The notes below the pieces were generated by a model. That model saw only the letters and a program-made list of their open reading frames with translations. It ran no database searches and had not been told where the DNA came from. 64,000 nucleotides of DNA from Solobacterium sp. (GTDB lineage Bacteria; Bacillota_I; Bacilli_A; Erysipelotrichales; Erysipelotrichaceae). The stretch lies in contig JAKVKC010000013.1 of the NCBI GenBank assembly GCA_022486705.1, positions 1 to 64,000 of the forward strand, written 5' to 3'. Made by a program: the position numbers and the translations under genes. Positions 14,023 to 25,784 of this stretch are shown one piece after another (the first letter of the stretch is position 1; every line of letters starts with the position of its first letter).

Positions 14023-17000
14023 TTATTCGTTGGTCGGCTTATTTTCGGTCGGCTCTTCGCCTTCTTCAGATGCACTTCCAACAATTTCTTCCGGCAGTCT
14101 GGTAGCCGTAGCTTCCGCAAGAGCACGATTCTTCTCTTCACGGATCTCCTTCAGCTCAGCTGCTTTCTCCTCGATCCTGCGGGTCGATTCACGGTCAAAG
14201 TTTCTGCCTGTGCCAGCTGGGATCAGCTTGCCGATAATGACATTTTCCTTTAAGCCTTCAAGATGATCGACCTTGCCATGAACAGCCGCATCGGTCAGGA
14301 CACGTGTTGTTTCCTGGAAAGATGCTGCGGATAAGAAGGAATCCGTTTCAACTGCAGACTTGGAAATACCAAGCAGTACCGGTCCGAACTTCGCCGGTGC
14401 TTTTCCTTCATCAAGCAATTCTTCATTGACGGCATTGATCCTTGCAAGAGACAGGGTCTGCCCTGCGCTCAGGCTGGAATCTCCGCCTTCGAGAACAACA
14501 ACTTTCTTCATCATCTGCTTGATCATGACTTCCAGATGCTTATCAGAAATATCAATAGACTGGCCAGTATATACTTTTCTGACTTCCTTCAGGATATATT
14601 CCTGAACCGCTTTGACACCGGCAACTTCAAGGAGCTCCTTAGGTGCGATCTGACCTTCTGTCAGCTTCTCACCGGCAGTGACTTTGACACCGACCTTCAT
14701 CCAAGGACGGATGATCTGCGTCAGGTTTGCCTTATGTTCAATGGATTCCTTTTCGTTTGTTACCGTAATGATCTGTCCGGTATGAGAATCATTCTCACGG
14801 ATATCTGTGATCTCGCCATCGATCTTCGAGATGACAGCGACACCCTTAGGTGTACGTGCTTCGAACAATTCTTCAACACGAGGAAGACCCTGTGTGATAT
14901 CACCGCTGGTAGATGCAGCTCCGCCGGCATGGAAGTTTCTCATCGTCAGCTGGGTACCTGGTTCACCGATAGCCTGAGCAGCCATGATACCGACTGCTTC
15001 GCCCTCTTCGACCAGATTGCCTGTTGCCATGTTGCGTCCATAGCACTTGCGGCAGATGCCCTTCTCTGCTTCGCATGTAAATACGTTGCGGATCGAGACT
15101 TCCTTAATGCCTGCATTGACGATCTTCTGAGCAATATCCTCCGTGATGTACTGATCTGCTTCAACAATGACTTCCTTTGTCTTAGGATCAACAACATCCG
15201 TATGTGTGTACCGTCCGACAATTCTGTCGTACAGCTTTTCAATTACCGTATTGTCCTTGTGGTTGACGATATCAGATACAAGATATCCCTTATCGGTTCC
15301 GCAGTCTTCTTCGGTAATGACAACTTCCTGAGCAACATCGACAAGTCTTCTTGTCAGATATCCAGATTCAGCTGTCTTCAGAGCAGTATCAGTCAATCCC
15401 TTACGAACACCATGGGAAGAGTTGAAGAATTCAGATACAGTCATACCTTCACGGAATGATGTATAAATAGGGACTTCGATAATAGAAGGCTGATATTCAC
15501 CGCTTCTGTTCTTAGACTGGGTAGGACGGGCCATCAGACCACGCATACCAGCCAGCTGTGTGAAGTGGTTCTTGTTGCCACGCGCACCGGAAATAGCCAT
15601 CATGTTGATTGGGTTCATTCTTGGCAAGGAAGCCATCAGTGTATCACCGATCTTATCCTTGACACCTGACCACAGAGCATTGAAAGCAGTTTCCCACTCC
15701 TTCGGTGTTAACAGACCTCTGTCTCTCAACTGGTTCAGAGTTTCACCCTTGCGGCGTCCCTCTTCAACCATTTCTTCCTTATGAGGAGCCAATGTGATAT
15801 CGCTCAAGGCAATTGTCATACCGGCAATCATGGAATACTGGTAGCCCATATCCTTCAGATGATCCAGGATATCAGACGTACGCGGTGTCTTTGAATGGAT
15901 CGATCCGTCACCATTCTTATAGCGGTCAAAGATAGCAGCGATCAGGTTTCCCAGATCCTTCTTCTTGAACTCATCATGGATCGGTCTCTTCTCAATTTCC
16001 TTCTTCAGATCTGTTCCCATCGGCACAAATTCTGAATCCGGTGTAGCCTTCAGTGTCTTCGCATTTGTTTCATTCAGATATGGGAAGTCTGCCGGCATTG
16101 CTGCATTGAAGATGATCTTTCCTACCGTTGTCAGAAGATACTGCTCATTCTGTTTCTCGGTAAAGCAGCTCTTTTTCAATGTTCTGGCTGGCAGAGCGAT
16201 TCTTGAATGCAGATGAACAACGCCCGTCTGGTAAGCCATCAGGACTTCATTCGGATCCTTGAAGACATGCGCTTCATTGTCGCCGTATCTTCTCCATCTC
16301 TCTGCTTCAACACTCTCGCCAAGCTTATCCAATGCATCCGCCTTGTCATAGAATTCCTGGGCAGTGCATTCCATATTCAGATAGAAGTTTCCTAAAACAA
16401 TATCCTGACCTGGTGTAACGATAGGTTTGCCATCCTTAGGACCAAGGATATTATTGGCACCAAGCATCAGTATTTCCGTCTCAGCTCTTGCCATCTCACC
16501 TAATGGAAGATGGACAGCCATCTGGTCACCATCGAAGTCAGCGTTGAACGCTGGGCATACGAGCGGATGGACACGGATTGCACGTCCTTCGACAAGCTTC
16601 GGCATAAATGACTGAATGCCCAGTCTATGAAGGGTAGGTGCACGGTTCAGGAAAACTGGATGATCGGCAATGACACGTTCAACAACATCCCAGACTCTTG
16701 GATCCTGACGCATGATCAGCTTTTCAGCTGTCTTAGGATTTGTTGTGATCTGTTCATTGACCAATTCATTGATGACAAATGGTTTATAAAGCTGAATTGC
16801 CATTTCCTTAGGCAGTCCGCATTCCCACATCTTCAGAGTCGGTCCGATAGCAATAACAGAACGACCTGAGAAGTCGACACGTTTGCCTAATAAGTTCTGA
16901 CGGAAACGTCCCTGTTTTCCCTTTAAGGAATGAGACAGTGACTTTAACGGTCTGCCGCCGGCACCGGTAATTGCCTTGGAACGGCGTCCATTATCAATCA

Positions 17001-17883
17001 AAGCATCAACTGCTTCCTGCAGCATTCTCTTTTCATTCTGTACGATGATTGCAGGCGTGCCAAGTTCCAGAAGCTTCTTCAGACGATTGTTTCTGGTAAT
17101 GACTCTTCTGTAAAGATCATTCAGATCGGAGGTCGCAAAACGGCCGCCATCCAGCTGCAGCATTGGTCTCAGATCCGGTGGGATGACTGGCAGAACGGTC
17201 AGTACCATCCACTCCGGCTTATTTCCGGAATTGCGGAATGCTTCAACTGTTTCAAGGCGCTTGATCAGCTTCTTGCGCTTTTCACCGCTTGCCTTGACCA
17301 GTTCATCCATGATCTCTTTGTATTCTTTTTCGACATCGACCTGTTCCAGCAATGTCTTTACTGCTTCTGCACCTGTCTGTGCGCTGAAAGAGCCCGGTCC
17401 GTAGATCGCGTTATTCTCACGCAGTTCTCTTTCTGACAGGATCTGCTTATATGCCAGCTTCGTATCGCCTGGATCAGTAACGATCCAAGAAACGAAGTAG
17501 ACAACTTCTTCCAGAGCCTTCGGTGCAACATTCAGCAGAAGGGCCATCCGTGAAGGAATGCCTCTCAGATACCAAATATGTGCAACCGGAGCAGCCAGTT
17601 CAATGTGGCCCATTCTCTCTCTGCGGACAGACGACTTGGTGATCTCAACACCGCATCGATCGCAGATGACGCCCTGATAGCGGATCTTCTTATACTTTCC
17701 GCAGGCGCACTCCCAATCCTTTGTCGGACCGAAAATACGCTCACAGAACAGACCGTCTCTCTCAGGCTTCTGAGAACGATAGTTGATTGTTTCTGGCTTC
17801 TTGACTTCGCCATAGGACCATTCACGGATCTTTTCAGGTGAGGCAAGGCCAATCTTGATCGCTGTAAAGTTATTAATATTCAT
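14023..17883 (-). CDS. rpoC: RNA polymerase beta' subunit
   Basis: Beta' is the largest core RNA polymerase subunit and carries half of the catalytic centre. The N-terminal zinc-binding cysteines (CACGKYK...CDRCG, about residues 59-78), the active-site loop [12 protein letters not shown] (about 447-458, the three Asp bind catalytic Mg) and the second cysteine cluster CRKCYG are all visible. At 1286 aa it is somewhat longer than the Bacillus protein (about 1200), mostly through a charged Glu/Lys-rich C-terminal tail. The start ATG has a strong GGAGGG 6 nt upstream. It follows rpoB by 14 nt in a two-gene operon ending at a terminator. Confidence 0.98.
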   Translation of the reverse strand: MNINNFTAIKIGLASPEKIREWSYGEVKKPETINYRSQKPERDGLFCERIFGPTKDWECACGKYKKIRYQGVICDRCGVEITKSSVRRERMGHIELAAPVAHIWYLRGIPSRMALLLNVAPKALEEVVYFVSWIVTDPGDTKLAYKQILSERELRENNAIYGPGSFSAQTGAEAVKTLLEQVDVEKEYKEIMDELVKASGEKRKKLIKRLETVEAFRNSGNKPEWMVLTVLPVIPPDLRPMLQLDGGRFATSDLNDLYRRVITRNNRLKKLLELGTPAIIVQNEKRMLQEAVDALIDNGRRSKAITGAGGRPLKSLSHSLKGKQGRFRQNLLGKRVDFSGRSVIAIGPTLKMWECGLPKEMAIQLYKPFVINELVNEQITTNPKTAEKLIMRQDPRVWDVVERVIADHPVFLNRAPTLHRLGIQSFMPKLVEGRAIRVHPLVCPAFNADFDGDQMAVHLPLGEMARAETEILMLGANNILGPKDGKPIVTPGQDIVLGNFYLNMECTAQEFYDKADALDKLGESVEAERWRRYGDNEAHVFKDPNEVLMAYQTGVVHLHSRIALPARTLKKSCFTEKQNEQYLLTTVGKIIFNAAMPADFPYLNETNAKTLKATPDSEFVPMGTDLKKEIEKRPIHDEFKKKDLGNLIAAIFDRYKNGDGSIHSKTPRTSDILDHLKDMGYQYSMIAGMTIALSDITLAPHKEEMVEEGRRKGETLNQLRDRGLLTPKEWETAFNALWSGVKDKIGDTLMASLPRMNPINMMAISGARGNKNHFTQLAGMRGLMARPTQSKNRSGEYQPSIIEVPIYTSFREGMTVSEFFNSSHGVRKGLTDTALKTAESGYLTRRLVDVAQEVVITEEDCGTDKGYLVSDIVNHKDNTVIEKLYDRIVGRYTHTDVVDPKTKEVIVEADQYITEDIAQKIVNAGIKEVSIRNVFTCEAEKGICRKCYGRNMATGNLVEEGEAVGIMAAQAIGEPGTQLTMRNFHAGGAASTSGDITQGLPRVEELFEARTPKGVAVISKIDGEITDIRENDSHTGQIITVTNEKESIEHKANLTQIIRPWMKVGVKVTAGEKLTEGQIAPKELLEVAGVKAVQEYILKEVRKVYTGQSIDISDKHLEVMIKQMMKKVVVLEGGDSSLSAGQTLSLARINAVNEELLDEGKAPAKFGPVLLGISKSAVETDSFLSAASFQETTRVLTDAAVHGKVDHLEGLKENVIIGKLIPAGTGRNFDRESTRRIEEKAAELKEIREEKNRALAEATATRLPEEIVGSASEEGEEPTENKPTNE

Positions 17884-17897
17884 CTTGCGCCCTCCTC

Positions 17898-20800
17898 TTA
17901 TCGATCCTCTCCGCTGGTGTCATCTTCGGAATCAAATCCGACGACGGCAGCTTCCGGAGCTTCGTCTTCTTCCAGACCTTCTTTAATTGTCAGTGAACCT
18001 TCGGACTCTGCGTCATTGACGTAGGCCTGATGGCTCATATCCAAGCTTGTTTCTTCCTTCAGTTCTTCCTGCTCCATCTGCTTCAGATCCATCTCATTGC
18101 CATCATCATCCATCATACGGACATCAAGTGCCAATGCCTGAAGTTCATGTACCATGACACGGAAAGACTCTGGGATTCCTGGCTCAGGCAGATTTCTGCC
18201 CTTGACAATGGATTCATACGTCTTCGTACGTCCCATGATATCATCCGACTTCACGGTCAGGATCTCCTGCAGTGTATGGGCAGCACCATATGCTTCCAGT
18301 GCCCAGACTTCCATTTCGCCGAATCTCTGGCCGCCATTCTGCGCTTTGCCGCCTAATGGCTGCTGGGTAACAAGGGAATATGGACCTGTTGCACGTGCAT
18401 GCAGCTTATCATCGACCATGTGGGCAAGCTTGATCATATACATGACACCGACGGCGATCCGCTCATCATAAGCTTCACCTGTCATGCCATCATGCAGGAC
18501 ATACTTGCCATCCGGGGAGACCTTGGCTTCCGCCATGATATCCTTCAGATCTTCTGTAGAAACACCATCAAAGACCGGGGTTGCAAACTTCACGCCCAGC
18601 TGACGTGCAGCCATGCCTAAATGAAGTTCCAGTACCTGTCCGATGTTCATACGAGAAGGAACACCGAATGGGTTCAGCATAATATCGATTGGCGTACCAT
18701 CGGCCATATACGGCATATCTTCCACTGGATTGATCCGGGAAATAACGCCCTTATTGCCATGACGGCCAGCCATCTTATCGCCTTCAGAGATCTTTCTCTT
18801 CTGGACAATATAGACCTTGACGATCTCATTGACTCCTGGAGGGAGCTCATGATCATCTTTGCTGTTGAAGATCCTGATGCTGTGGACAATGCCGGCTCCG
18901 CCATGCGGTACCTTCAATGAATTGTCACGTACTTCTCTGGACTTTTCACCAAAAATAGCAAGCAGCAGCTTCTCTTCAGGTGAGTTCTCGCTCTGTCCCT
19001 TCGGCGTAACTTTGCCGACCAGGATATCGCCTTCCTTGACTTCTGCACCGACCATAACGATTCCTCTGCCATCCAAGTTGCGGCATGCGCTCTCGGAAAC
19101 ATTCGGAATATCTCTGGTGATCTCTTCTGCACCGAGCTTTGTGCCGCGGCATTCAATATCATATTCTTCAATATGAACAGAAGTATAGTAATCCTCTGAC
19201 TGCATCTTCTCAGACATGATAATGGCATCTTCATAGTTGTATCCATGCCATGTCATAAAGGCTACGGTCACGTTCTGGCCCAATGCCAATTCGCCATTGT
19301 CCATCGAAGGACCGTCTGCTAAGATATCGCCTGCCTTGACCTTCTCACCATCGACTACGATCGGTTTCTGGTTGAGACATGTCGAAGCATTGGATCTCTG
19401 ATACTTTGTCAGTGTATAGATATGTTCTTTGTTATCATTTTCTGTAACGGCGATCTTATCTGCATCAACATACGTTACAACACCATCTGCTGTAGCCGTG
19501 CAGGCAGCACCGGAATAGCGGGCAATCGCATGTTCCATGCCAGTGCCTACATAAGCACTGTGCGGATTCAGCAGAGGCACAGCCTGTCTCTGCATATTGG
19601 CACCCATCAGGGCTCTGTGACCATCATCGTTCTCCAAGAAAGGAACGCATGCAGTAGCAACAGATACGACCTGTCTAGGCGATACATCTGCGTAGTCTAC
19701 CTGATCACGATCGACCATGACCGTTTCGCCCGCAACACGGGCAACGATCTTATCACCGACGATCTTGCCATCCGCCAGGTTGTCCAGCTGTGCAATCGTA
19801 TGATCATACTCTTCCGCAGCATCCATATAAACAATGTCATTTGTGACAATGCCGTTCTTATCTACCTTACGGTAAGGTGTTTCAATAAATCCATATTCAT
19901 TGACCTTCGCATACGTTGTCAGATAGTTGATCAAACCAATGTTCGGTCCTTCAGGTGTCTCAATCGGGCAGATTCTGCCATAGTGAGAGTTATGAATATC
20001 ACGAACTTCAAAGGAAGCTCTTTCACGTGTCAGACCGCCTGGGCCCAATGCGGAAATACGTCTCTTGTTGGACAGCTCAGCCAATGGATTTTCCTGATCC
20101 ATGAACTGTGACAGCTGTGAAGATGAGAAGAATTCCTTGATCGCGGAAGTCAGCGGACGTGTATTTGTCAGCTGCTTCGGGGTCAGATTGGTGATCTCAC
20201 TGATGGACATTCTTTCCTTGACAACTCTCTCCATACGGGACAGACCGATACGGAACTGGTTCTGGATCAGTTCGCCGACAGTACGGATACGGCGGTTTGC
20301 CAGCATATCAATATCATCCTGACTTCCAACACCGTCAAGCATTGTCAATTCATAGTTATACAGTGCATACATATCAGACATCGTGATCGTATGCTTATCA
20401 TTCAATGGGTCAATGCCGATCAGATCGACTGTTGTGCCAGCCTCATTGATGACCTTGATCTCCTGCACACCTGCACCGACCAGCCAAATAGAAACATCCT
20501 TCGACTTTGTCGCTGCCGAAACGATCTGTTCCTGCACCGCAACAGTGATCTTTGCAAGATCAATATCCGGAATATATCTTTCAATCAGCGGTTCTTCATC
20601 TTCACCGACAAGATCTTCATCCTTCTTAGTAACTCTGCCGATAGAATACAGTCTCGTACCAAGATCCAATACGGCATTGACATTGTCATTATTGACTTTG
20701 ACTTCCTGCGCATAGATACCTGAATATACAGCTACTTCATCACAGTCCTTGGCAATTGCCTTGGCATCCTTTTCAGTAATGACCGTGCCCATTTCAAGAT

Positions 20801-22067
20801 CAACATTGGATCCATTCAGATCCTCCGCTAAGACATGGCCAATCAAAGCAGCCGTTCCCTTAGCGTCCATCTTTGCAACAGTAGGATGCGAGAACATATG
20901 CACGAAAGGAAGAGCTCTCATATTGATGCCCTTATTGATCTCATCTCTCAATGCATTGCGTTCTGCCTTATTGATGACTGTGCCCTTCTTGCAGAGCACT
21001 TTTCCATTGGCCCCGATCAAGTCTTCAGCAATTGCATTGCCTTCCATACGGTCCAGGATATTCAGCTTCTTTCTGACCTTATAGCGGCCAGCCTTTGTCA
21101 GATCATATCTTCTGTAATCAAAGAACTTCGCATCCATCAAGCTCAGAGCACCATCAACAGTAGCGATTTCATCCACTCTCTGGTTCTCATATACAGTGAT
21201 CAATGCATCATGCGCTGTCTTTGTTTTATCTGCAGCCAATGTATTTCTGACTTCTTCATAGTTTCCAAAGACAGAAGTATACAGAAGCATATAGTCATTC
21301 TGAAATTCACGATCCTCTTCCGGTACAACAACATCCTCATAGACATCTCTGTTCAATGCCTTCAGGAACTTCTTCATTTTTGTTGTATCAAAAGCATCCT
21401 CGCCCTTTTCCAGGTTCAGTGACATACCGATAGCTTTAAAGAGAACCGAAGAAAGGATCTTTCTCTTACGGTCGATCGATACATTCATAATACGGCCAAG
21501 AGCTGCCTTCTTGTCATCAGACATGAACTCCAGCCATGTTCCGCGGCTTGGAATCAGTTCACAGGAAAAGGTATCATGTCCTGTGCGCTCTTCTGTCTGA
21601 ATATCAAAATAAGCGCCTGGGGATCTGACGATCTGAGATACAATGACACGCTCTGCACCATTGATGATAAATGTGCCTGTCGGTGTCATTAAAGGGAAGT
21701 CTCCTAAGAAGACATCTTCCCACTTGGTCATGACTTCACCTGTTTCGGTATCCATGACTTCCAGTTCCATCTTTGCCTTTAAAGGAGCACAGTAGTTTGT
21801 CTCCTTATAAACGCATTCCTGAACGGAATACTTCGGCTCATCAAATTCATAGTCCAGGAACTTCAGTTTGATATTGCCCGCATAGTTGGTAATTGGGTAA
21901 ATATCATCAAAGACTTCCCTGATGCCTTCCTTCATGAACCAGTCAAAAGAATCTGTCTGGATCCCTGTAAGATCCGGCAGTTCCAATGAACTTGAAACCT
22001 TAGAATAATCTCTACGAACAGCCTTGCTGCCGTAATGCACAACGTGGTATGTCTGCTTATTTTCCAT
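17898..22067 (-). CDS. rpoB: RNA polymerase beta subunit
   Basis: Beta forms the other half of the RNA polymerase active centre and binds rifampicin. Recognisable blocks include the rifampicin cluster ([17 protein letters not shown]...[11 protein letters not shown]), [10 protein letters not shown] and the C-terminal [17 protein letters not shown] place the start at the ATG of [10 protein letters not shown] because AAAGGA is then about 8 nt away; an ATG three codons upstream abuts the RBS. At 1389 aa it is roughly 200 residues longer than Bacillus RpoB, with an expanded segment between the RYKVRKKL and [10 protein letters not shown] landmarks and an acidic C-terminal tail of about 60 residues. 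It has its own promoter (22154-22182). Confidence 0.97.
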   Translation of the reverse strand: MENKQTYHVVHYGSKAVRRDYSKVSSSLELPDLTGIQTDSFDWFMKEGIREVFDDIYPITNYAGNIKLKFLDYEFDEPKYSVQECVYKETNYCAPLKAKMELEVMDTETGEVMTKWEDVFLGDFPLMTPTGTFIINGAERVIVSQIVRSPGAYFDIQTEERTGHDTFSCELIPSRGTWLEFMSDDKKAALGRIMNVSIDRKRKILSSVLFKAIGMSLNLEKGEDAFDTTKMKKFLKALNRDVYEDVVVPEEDREFQNDYMLLYTSVFGNYEEVRNTLAADKTKTAHDALITVYENQRVDEIATVDGALSLMDAKFFDYRRYDLTKAGRYKVRKKLNILDRMEGNAIAEDLIGANGKVLCKKGTVINKAERNALRDEINKGINMRALPFVHMFSHPTVAKMDAKGTAALIGHVLAEDLNGSNVDLEMGTVITEKDAKAIAKDCDEVAVYSGIYAQEVKVNNDNVNAVLDLGTRLYSIGRVTKKDEDLVGEDEEPLIERYIPDIDLAKITVAVQEQIVSAATKSKDVSIWLVGAGVQEIKVINEAGTTVDLIGIDPLNDKHTITMSDMYALYNYELTMLDGVGSQDDIDMLANRRIRTVGELIQNQFRIGLSRMERVVKERMSISEITNLTPKQLTNTRPLTSAIKEFFSSSQLSQFMDQENPLAELSNKRRISALGPGGLTRERASFEVRDIHNSHYGRICPIETPEGPNIGLINYLTTYAKVNEYGFIETPYRKVDKNGIVTNDIVYMDAAEEYDHTIAQLDNLADGKIVGDKIVARVAGETVMVDRDQVDYADVSPRQVVSVATACVPFLENDDGHRALMGANMQRQAVPLLNPHSAYVGTGMEHAIARYSGAACTATADGVVTYVDADKIAVTENDNKEHIYTLTKYQRSNASTCLNQKPIVVDGEKVKAGDILADGPSMDNGELALGQNVTVAFMTWHGYNYEDAIIMSEKMQSEDYYTSVHIEEYDIECRGTKLGAEEITRDIPNVSESACRNLDGRGIVMVGAEVKEGDILVGKVTPKGQSENSPEEKLLLAIFGEKSREVRDNSLKVPHGGAGIVHSIRIFNSKDDHELPPGVNEIVKVYIVQKRKISEGDKMAGRHGNKGVISRINPVEDMPYMADGTPIDIMLNPFGVPSRMNIGQVLELHLGMAARQLGVKFATPVFDGVSTEDLKDIMAEAKVSPDGKYVLHDGMTGEAYDERIAVGVMYMIKLAHMVDDKLHARATGPYSLVTQQPLGGKAQNGGQRFGEMEVWALEAYGAAHTLQEILTVKSDDIMGRTKTYESIVKGRNLPEPGIPESFRVMVHELQALALDVRMMDDDGNEMDLKQMEQEELKEETSLDMSHQAYVNDAESEGSLTIKEGLEEDEAPEAAVVGFDSEDDTSGEDR

Positions 22068-22153
22068 TTCCGCCATCCTTTCGCCTGCATTGCCTAAACG
22101 CCAAAAAGGGCATATGTTCCCTTACCCTAAATTCGACTTTTGTACAAATTACA

Positions 22154-22182
22154 ATATTAACATCAATGCCTCAATCCGTCAA
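22154..22182 (-). promoter_or_regulatory. rpoB: rpoBC promoter
   Basis: On the minus strand TTGACG (22177-22182) and TAATAT (22154-22159) are 17 bp apart. The element overlaps the end of the upstream methyltransferase gene, so rpoBC can be transcribed separately from rplJL. A short GC-poor hairpin (AAGGG...CCCTT, about 22100-22120) in the leader could act as a weak attenuator. Confidence 0.8.
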
Positions 22183-22773
22183 TTTATGACTTTCCAGTAC
22201 CCAATACCCACGATCGCGGGATACTACGGTACAGTTTCCAAACAGTTCTTCCAGTTTTTTCAGAGCACTTTCCGCACCCTGCTTTCTCTGGATGACCAAC
22301 ATCAGCCTGCCATCTTTATGCAGGTGATCATATGCACCATCGAATAAATGATAAATGACCTTCTTACCTGCCCTGATCGGGGGATTGGTAATGACCGCAT
22401 CAAATGAGGATTCCTTCAGCTGAGAGAAACCATCTGACACCAGAACACGGCTTTCCGTATGGTTCTGGTCGCAATTCAGCTGTGTCAGCTCGACTGCCCT
22501 TGGATTGATATCCACCGACGTCACAGCACTCTCTGGATACAGGTCTTTCAGTACCACACTGATCACTCCATATCCGCATCCGAGGTCCAATATCGATCCC
22601 GAAAGAGGCCGGTCAGCAGCAGCCTCCAGTAAGACCATCGTGCCATAATCCACACCGGTCTTAGAGAAGACGCCATTGTCGGTTGTAAAAGTGTACAAAT
22701 GCCCCGAAAACCGGAAAGAGTGTTCTTTCCGGTTCATTTCAAGATTGCGGTTGTCGGTAAAATAATGTGCCGT
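22171..22773 (-). CDS. RsmC-like class I SAM methyltransferase
   Basis: The protein resembles the small RsmC/RlmG family (methyltransferase small domain) that methylates guanine N2 in rRNA. DLGCGYGVISVVL is the SAM-binding motif I and ITNPPIRAGK is the NPP[FYW/I] catalytic-type motif IV. Homologues commonly begin with a HYFTDN-like sequence. The only in-frame ATG upstream (22827) lies inside the rplL terminator hairpin, so the likely start is the ACG at 22771-22773, preceded by AAGAAAGGA with 9-nt spacing; this gives about 200 aa. A start at the later ATG (LEMNRK) has no RBS and would cut the conserved N-terminus. It sits between rplL and rpoB, where Bacillus has ybxB. Function is assigned by family; the start is inference. 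Confidence 0.85.
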   Translation of the reverse strand, partial: TAHYFTDNRNLEMNRKEHSFRFSGHLYTFTTDNGVFSKTGVDYGTMVLLEAAADRPLSGSILDLGCGYGVISVVLKDLYPESAVTSVDINPRAVELTQLNCDQNHTESRVLVSDGFSQLKESSFDAVITNPPIRAGKKVIYHLFDGAYDHLHKDGRLMLVIQRKQGAESALKKLEELFGNCTVVSRDRGYWVLESHKLTD

Positions 22774-22795
22774 AAAACCACATCCTTTCTTAGGG

Positions 22796-22822
22796 GCGAA
22801 AAGCCGTAGACATACGGCTTTC
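22796..22822 (-). terminator. rplL terminator
   Basis: On the minus strand AAAGCCGTA-TGTC-TACGGCTTTT is a 9-bp stem with a short T tail (TTTTCG). It ends the rplJL transcript at least partly; read-through would supply the methyltransferase gene. Confidence 0.8.
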
Positions 22823-22846
22823 ATCAATTCAATTTATTTAAGCGAA

Positions 22847-23215
22847 TTACTTGAATTCAACAGTAGCGCCTGCTTCTGTCAGCTGAGCCTTGATCTGCTC
22901 TGCTTCATCAGCAGCAACGTCCTTCTTGATCTCAGCTGGAGCGCCATCAACAAGCTTCTTAGCATCAACTAAGCCCAGGCCTGTGATTGCACGAACAGCC
23001 TTGATAACTGCAACCTTTGTCTCTCCGATTTCCTTCAGGATAACGGTAACAGCAGCCGGAGCAGCATCAGCAGCTTCAGCAGGAGCAGCAGCAGCTGCAA
23101 CTGGAGCAGCAGCAGTAACACCATACTTCTCTTCGATAGACTTGACCAGATCATTCAGATCAAGAATTGTAGCGGAATCAAGATACTCAAGAATATCTTC
23201 CTTTGTGATTGCCAT
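22847..23215 (-). CDS. rplL: Ribosomal protein L7/L12
   Basis: L7/L12 forms the flexible 50S stalk that recruits translation factors. The 122-aa protein has the N-terminal dimerisation helix region, an Ala/Pro-rich hinge (about residues 35-55) and the conserved C-terminal domain ([20 protein letters not shown]...LVDGAP). RBS AAAGGAG precedes ATG. It follows rplJ by about 25 nt in the normal rplJ-rplL order. Confidence 0.98.
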   Translation of the reverse strand: MAITKEDILEYLDSATILDLNDLVKSIEEKYGVTAAAPVAAAAAPAEAADAAPAAVTVILKEIGETKVAVIKAVRAITGLGLVDAKKLVDGAPAEIKKDVAADEAEQIKAQLTEAGATVEFK

Positions 23216-23240
23216 TTTAATTTTCTCCTTTTTCTAATGG

Positions 23241-23789
23241 TTAAGCAGCAGCTTCCTCAGCTGGCTTTGTTTCTTCAGCAGCCGGAGCAGCAGCTCCATC
23301 CGCTGGTTTTGCATCAGCAACAGCCTTCACTACACGAGCAAAGCTGGAGACAGGTGCGTTCAATACAGATAACAGCATGGAAAGCATGCCTTCTCTGTTT
23401 GGCAATGCAGACAGTGATTTAATTGTATCAACGTCAACTACTTTGCCGCTGACAACACCGCCTTTGAGAACGAGCGCTTCGTGCTTCTTAGCAAACTTTG
23501 CCAAGACACGAGCAGCCGCCGTTTCATCCTGACCAAATACCAACGCATTCGGTCCTGTCAATGCATCCTTCAGATCGCCATATCCGGCAGCATCTGCAGC
23601 TTTAGCAGCGAGAGTGTTCTTATAGACCTTCATCTCGACGCCTTCTGCACGCAATGCTCTCCGGAGCTGTGTGACCTCAGCTACGCTAAGGCCGCGATAC
23701 TCTGCAACAACAGTGGATGAAGAATTCTGGAACTTGTCCTGAATCTCAGAAGCAACGCTCTTTTTCGACTCTAATACAGTCTGATTCAT
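23241..23789 (-). CDS. rplJ: Ribosomal protein L10
   Basis: L10 anchors the L7/L12 dimers to 23S rRNA and, with L12, represses its own leader. The typical N-terminal globular domain (VAEYRGLSVAEVTQLRRALR) is present. The 182-aa protein ends in an Ala/Pro/Glu-rich tail from about residue 165, longer than the usual L10 end. RBS AGGAAGGTGA precedes ATG. It is transcribed from the promoter at 23947-23975 through the L10 leader. Confidence 0.97.
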   Translation of the reverse strand: MNQTVLESKKSVASEIQDKFQNSSSTVVAEYRGLSVAEVTQLRRALRAEGVEMKVYKNTLAAKAADAAGYGDLKDALTGPNALVFGQDETAAARVLAKFAKKHEALVLKGGVVSGKVVDVDTIKSLSALPNREGMLSMLLSVLNAPVSSFARVVKAVADAKPADGAAAPAAEETKPAEEAAA

Positions 23790-23945
23790 TTCTTCACCTT
23801 CCTATTCTGTGTTATCAATTACACATCATAGAAAAACCCTCGCGGTCTTCATGCGAGGGAATAAAAGTTTTTATAACTTTCAATCTACCTCGGTAACATG
23901 ATTAAGCTTCCGCCGTTACTGTCTATGGTATTTGATAACGTAAAC
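23790..23945 (-). promoter_or_regulatory. L10 leader with attenuator hairpin
   Basis: The roughly 150-nt untranslated leader before rplJ contains a strong hairpin CCCTCGC...GCGAGGG followed by TTTTTC (23832-23859) and an upstream purine-rich region. Its position, length and terminator match the L10(L12)4 autoregulatory leader of Bacillota. I infer that L10 binding favours termination. Confidence 0.75.
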
Positions 23946-23946
23946 A

Positions 23947-23975
23947 ATGATAAAGGTGTTCTGCTTCCTTGTCAA
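23947..23975 (-). promoter_or_regulatory. rplJL promoter
   Basis: On the minus strand TTGACA (23970-23975) and TATCAT (23947-23952) are separated by exactly 17 bp. Confidence 0.85.
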
Positions 23976-24037
23976 CTGTTTTATGACAGCTCGCTTTCTG
24001 CTAGAATGGACACTGCATGATTTAAGGAGGAACGTCC

Positions 24038-24688
24038 ATGATCAAGTGGTGTGCCAAGCATCCCTATCTGTTTTCTATCTATTACTTTATCTTTTATTTA
24101 GCTTTTTTTGCGATCTGTGAGCACTTTATTACCGTGCCGGTATGGACTGTGCACAGTGCCATTGATGACATGATCCCTTTCTCCGCTTTAGGCATCATTC
24201 CTTATTTACTGTGGTTCCCTTGGATCGTCATTACCATTGTCGGTCTGCTCCGCTGGGGACCAAGAAAAGAATATCTGCATGCATGCTTTGCCATGTATAC
24301 CGGCATGACACTGATCCTGATCTTCTACTGCATTGTACCGAATGGACTTGATCTCAGACCTGCTTCTGTACCGCAGAATGATTTTCTCGCGTCGCTTGTC
24401 CAGCTGATCTATGCACATGATACCCCGCTCAACGTCTGCCCATCGCTGCACGTTTACGTCAGCGTCAGTATGGACCTTGCCTGGAGCCATTCTTCATTGT
24501 TAAAAGAACGCAGCTGGGTCAAAGTCCTGCTGCATCTGCTGGATCTTTCCATCTGCATCGGTGTCATGCTTGTAAAGCAGCACAGCATCATTGATGTTGT
24601 CACCGGCATAGTATTAGCATTCCTGATCGATCTCCTCGTCGCCAAAAAATTCAAAGCAATTCCTGACGCAGAATTCCTGCAGGCATAG
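24038..24688 (+). CDS. PAP2-family membrane phosphatase
   Basis: This 216-aa integral membrane protein belongs to the type 2 phosphatidic acid phosphatase superfamily, whose members hydrolyse lipid phosphates such as phosphatidic acid or undecaprenyl diphosphate. The second motif is CPSLHV (about residues 135-140, with the catalytic-type His) and the third is KQHSIIDVVTG (His and Asp). About five to six hydrophobic helices can be traced. RBS AAGGAGGAA lies 6 nt before ATG. It is one of few plus-strand genes, divergent from rplJ and convergent with fda, sharing a bidirectional terminator. Substrate is not predictable. Confidence 0.85.
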   Translation: MIKWCAKHPYLFSIYYFIFYLAFFAICEHFITVPVWTVHSAIDDMIPFSALGIIPYLLWFPWIVITIVGLLRWGPRKEYLHACFAMYTGMTLILIFYCIVPNGLDLRPASVPQNDFLASLVQLIYAHDTPLNVCPSLHVYVSVSMDLAWSHSSLLKERSWVKVLLHLLDLSICIGVMLVKQHSIIDVVTGIVLAFLIDLLVAKKFKAIPDAEFLQA

Positions 24689-24715
24689 AAAAAGGCGCAC
24701 ACCGCGCCTTTTATA
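24688..24715. terminator. Bidirectional terminator between PAP2 and fda
   Basis: AAAAGGCGC-ACACC-GCGCCTTTT has A and T runs on both sides, so it can stop transcription from both convergent genes. Confidence 0.88.
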
Positions 24716-25603
24716 TTACTTATTTGATGCGTTATAGATCTCCGCAATGGTCTCTTTCAGTACTTGATTGAATTCTGCGTCGCTCTGTTTGACATTCAGA
24801 TCGGACAGAAGCGCTCGCGAGAAACTGGCGATCAGGCCCGGGTTCTCCGCCAGCAGTTCATCTGCTTCTTTTCTGGCATAGCCGCCGGATAAAGCAACCA
24901 CTCTGACCACACACGGATCCTTCATCAGTCTGCTGTACAGGCCTGCCTTTGTCGGAATAGACACCTTGAACATCAGCTTCACGTCTTCCGGCAGAGCTAC
25001 AATATGCGCATCAATTTCCTTCAGCAGGATCTCTTCTGCCTCCGCCTTATCCGCAATATGAATATCTACTTCCGGCTCCAGAATTGGGACCAGGCCATAA
25101 GAACAGATCTTCCTGCCGATCTCAAACTGCTGGTCAACGATCTTTCGAATACCGACCGGATTGGCCGCTTTGATCACTGAACGCATCTTCGTGCCGAAAA
25201 TATGTGCATCCACTGCTTCTTTCAGCAGATCATCCAAGTTCGGCATCGGTTTCATGACCTGTACGCCATCTGCCTCTTCCGCTAATCCCTTATCTACTTT
25301 CAGAAATGGCACAATGCCTTTTTCTTCCCACAGATAGTCCGCACTTGGCCTGCCCTCGATCTTGCCTTCCATTGTCTTCTGGAACAGGATCGCTCCTAAG
25401 ATATGTTCTGATGTGAAAGACGGACTGGTAATGACCCGGCTGCGCATCTGATGAATCAAAGCAAACATTTCATCCTCATTATGATACGCGCTCTCTTCAA
25501 TGCCATATCCTTTCAATGCTTTCGGCGTACTGCCGCCGCTTTGATCCAATGCTGCAATAAAACCTTTTCCTGTGTGCATCCGTTCATACTGTTTCTGATT
25601 CAT
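24716..25603 (-). CDS. fda: Fructose-bisphosphate aldolase, class I
   Basis: The enzyme cleaves fructose-1,6-bisphosphate to dihydroxyacetone phosphate and glyceraldehyde-3-phosphate through a Schiff base. The N-terminus ([18 protein letters not shown]) and length (295 aa) are those of the bacterial class I Fda seen in staphylococci; the likely Schiff-base Lys212 lies in LMFKVSIP, and the C-terminal part has the Gly-rich ALSGGYAR phosphate site. RBS AAGGAGAT precedes ATG. A TATAAT -10 lies near 25689-25694, with a weak -35. It ends at the shared terminator. Confidence 0.95.
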   Translation of the reverse strand: MNQKQYERMHTGKGFIAALDQSGGSTPKALKGYGIEESAYHNEDEMFALIHQMRSRVITSPSFTSEHILGAILFQKTMEGKIEGRPSADYLWEEKGIVPFLKVDKGLAEEADGVQVMKPMPNLDDLLKEAVDAHIFGTKMRSVIKAANPVGIRKIVDQQFEIGRKICSYGLVPILEPEVDIHIADKAEAEEILLKEIDAHIVALPEDVKLMFKVSIPTKAGLYSRLMKDPCVVRVVALSGGYARKEADELLAENPGLIASFSRALLSDLNVKQSDAEFNQVLKETIAEIYNASNK

Positions 25604-25757
25604 GATATCTCCTTTTGATCTTTTTCTGTTTCCAAAGATCGACGCATTTCAGTCAATTTCCTGAACATGCTTTCCTGATTTCATTATATATCATTCTTTT
25701 ATCTGTGATGAAAGACAGTATCTTCTGACTTTTGTCTAATCGTTTCTGTTTCCGCAT

Positions 25758-25784
25758 ATAAAAAATGAGGATCTCTCCTCATTC
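25758..25784 (-). terminator. M24 peptidase terminator
   Basis: On the minus strand AATGAGGA-GAGA-TCCTCATT is followed by TTTTT. The 5' arm overlaps the stop codon of the peptidase gene. Confidence 0.88.

Noticed and set aside
14536-15459. 307-codon frame on plus, antisense to rpoC
   Set aside because: Cys/Ile/Asp-rich shadow of a strongly conserved gene; no RBS or family.
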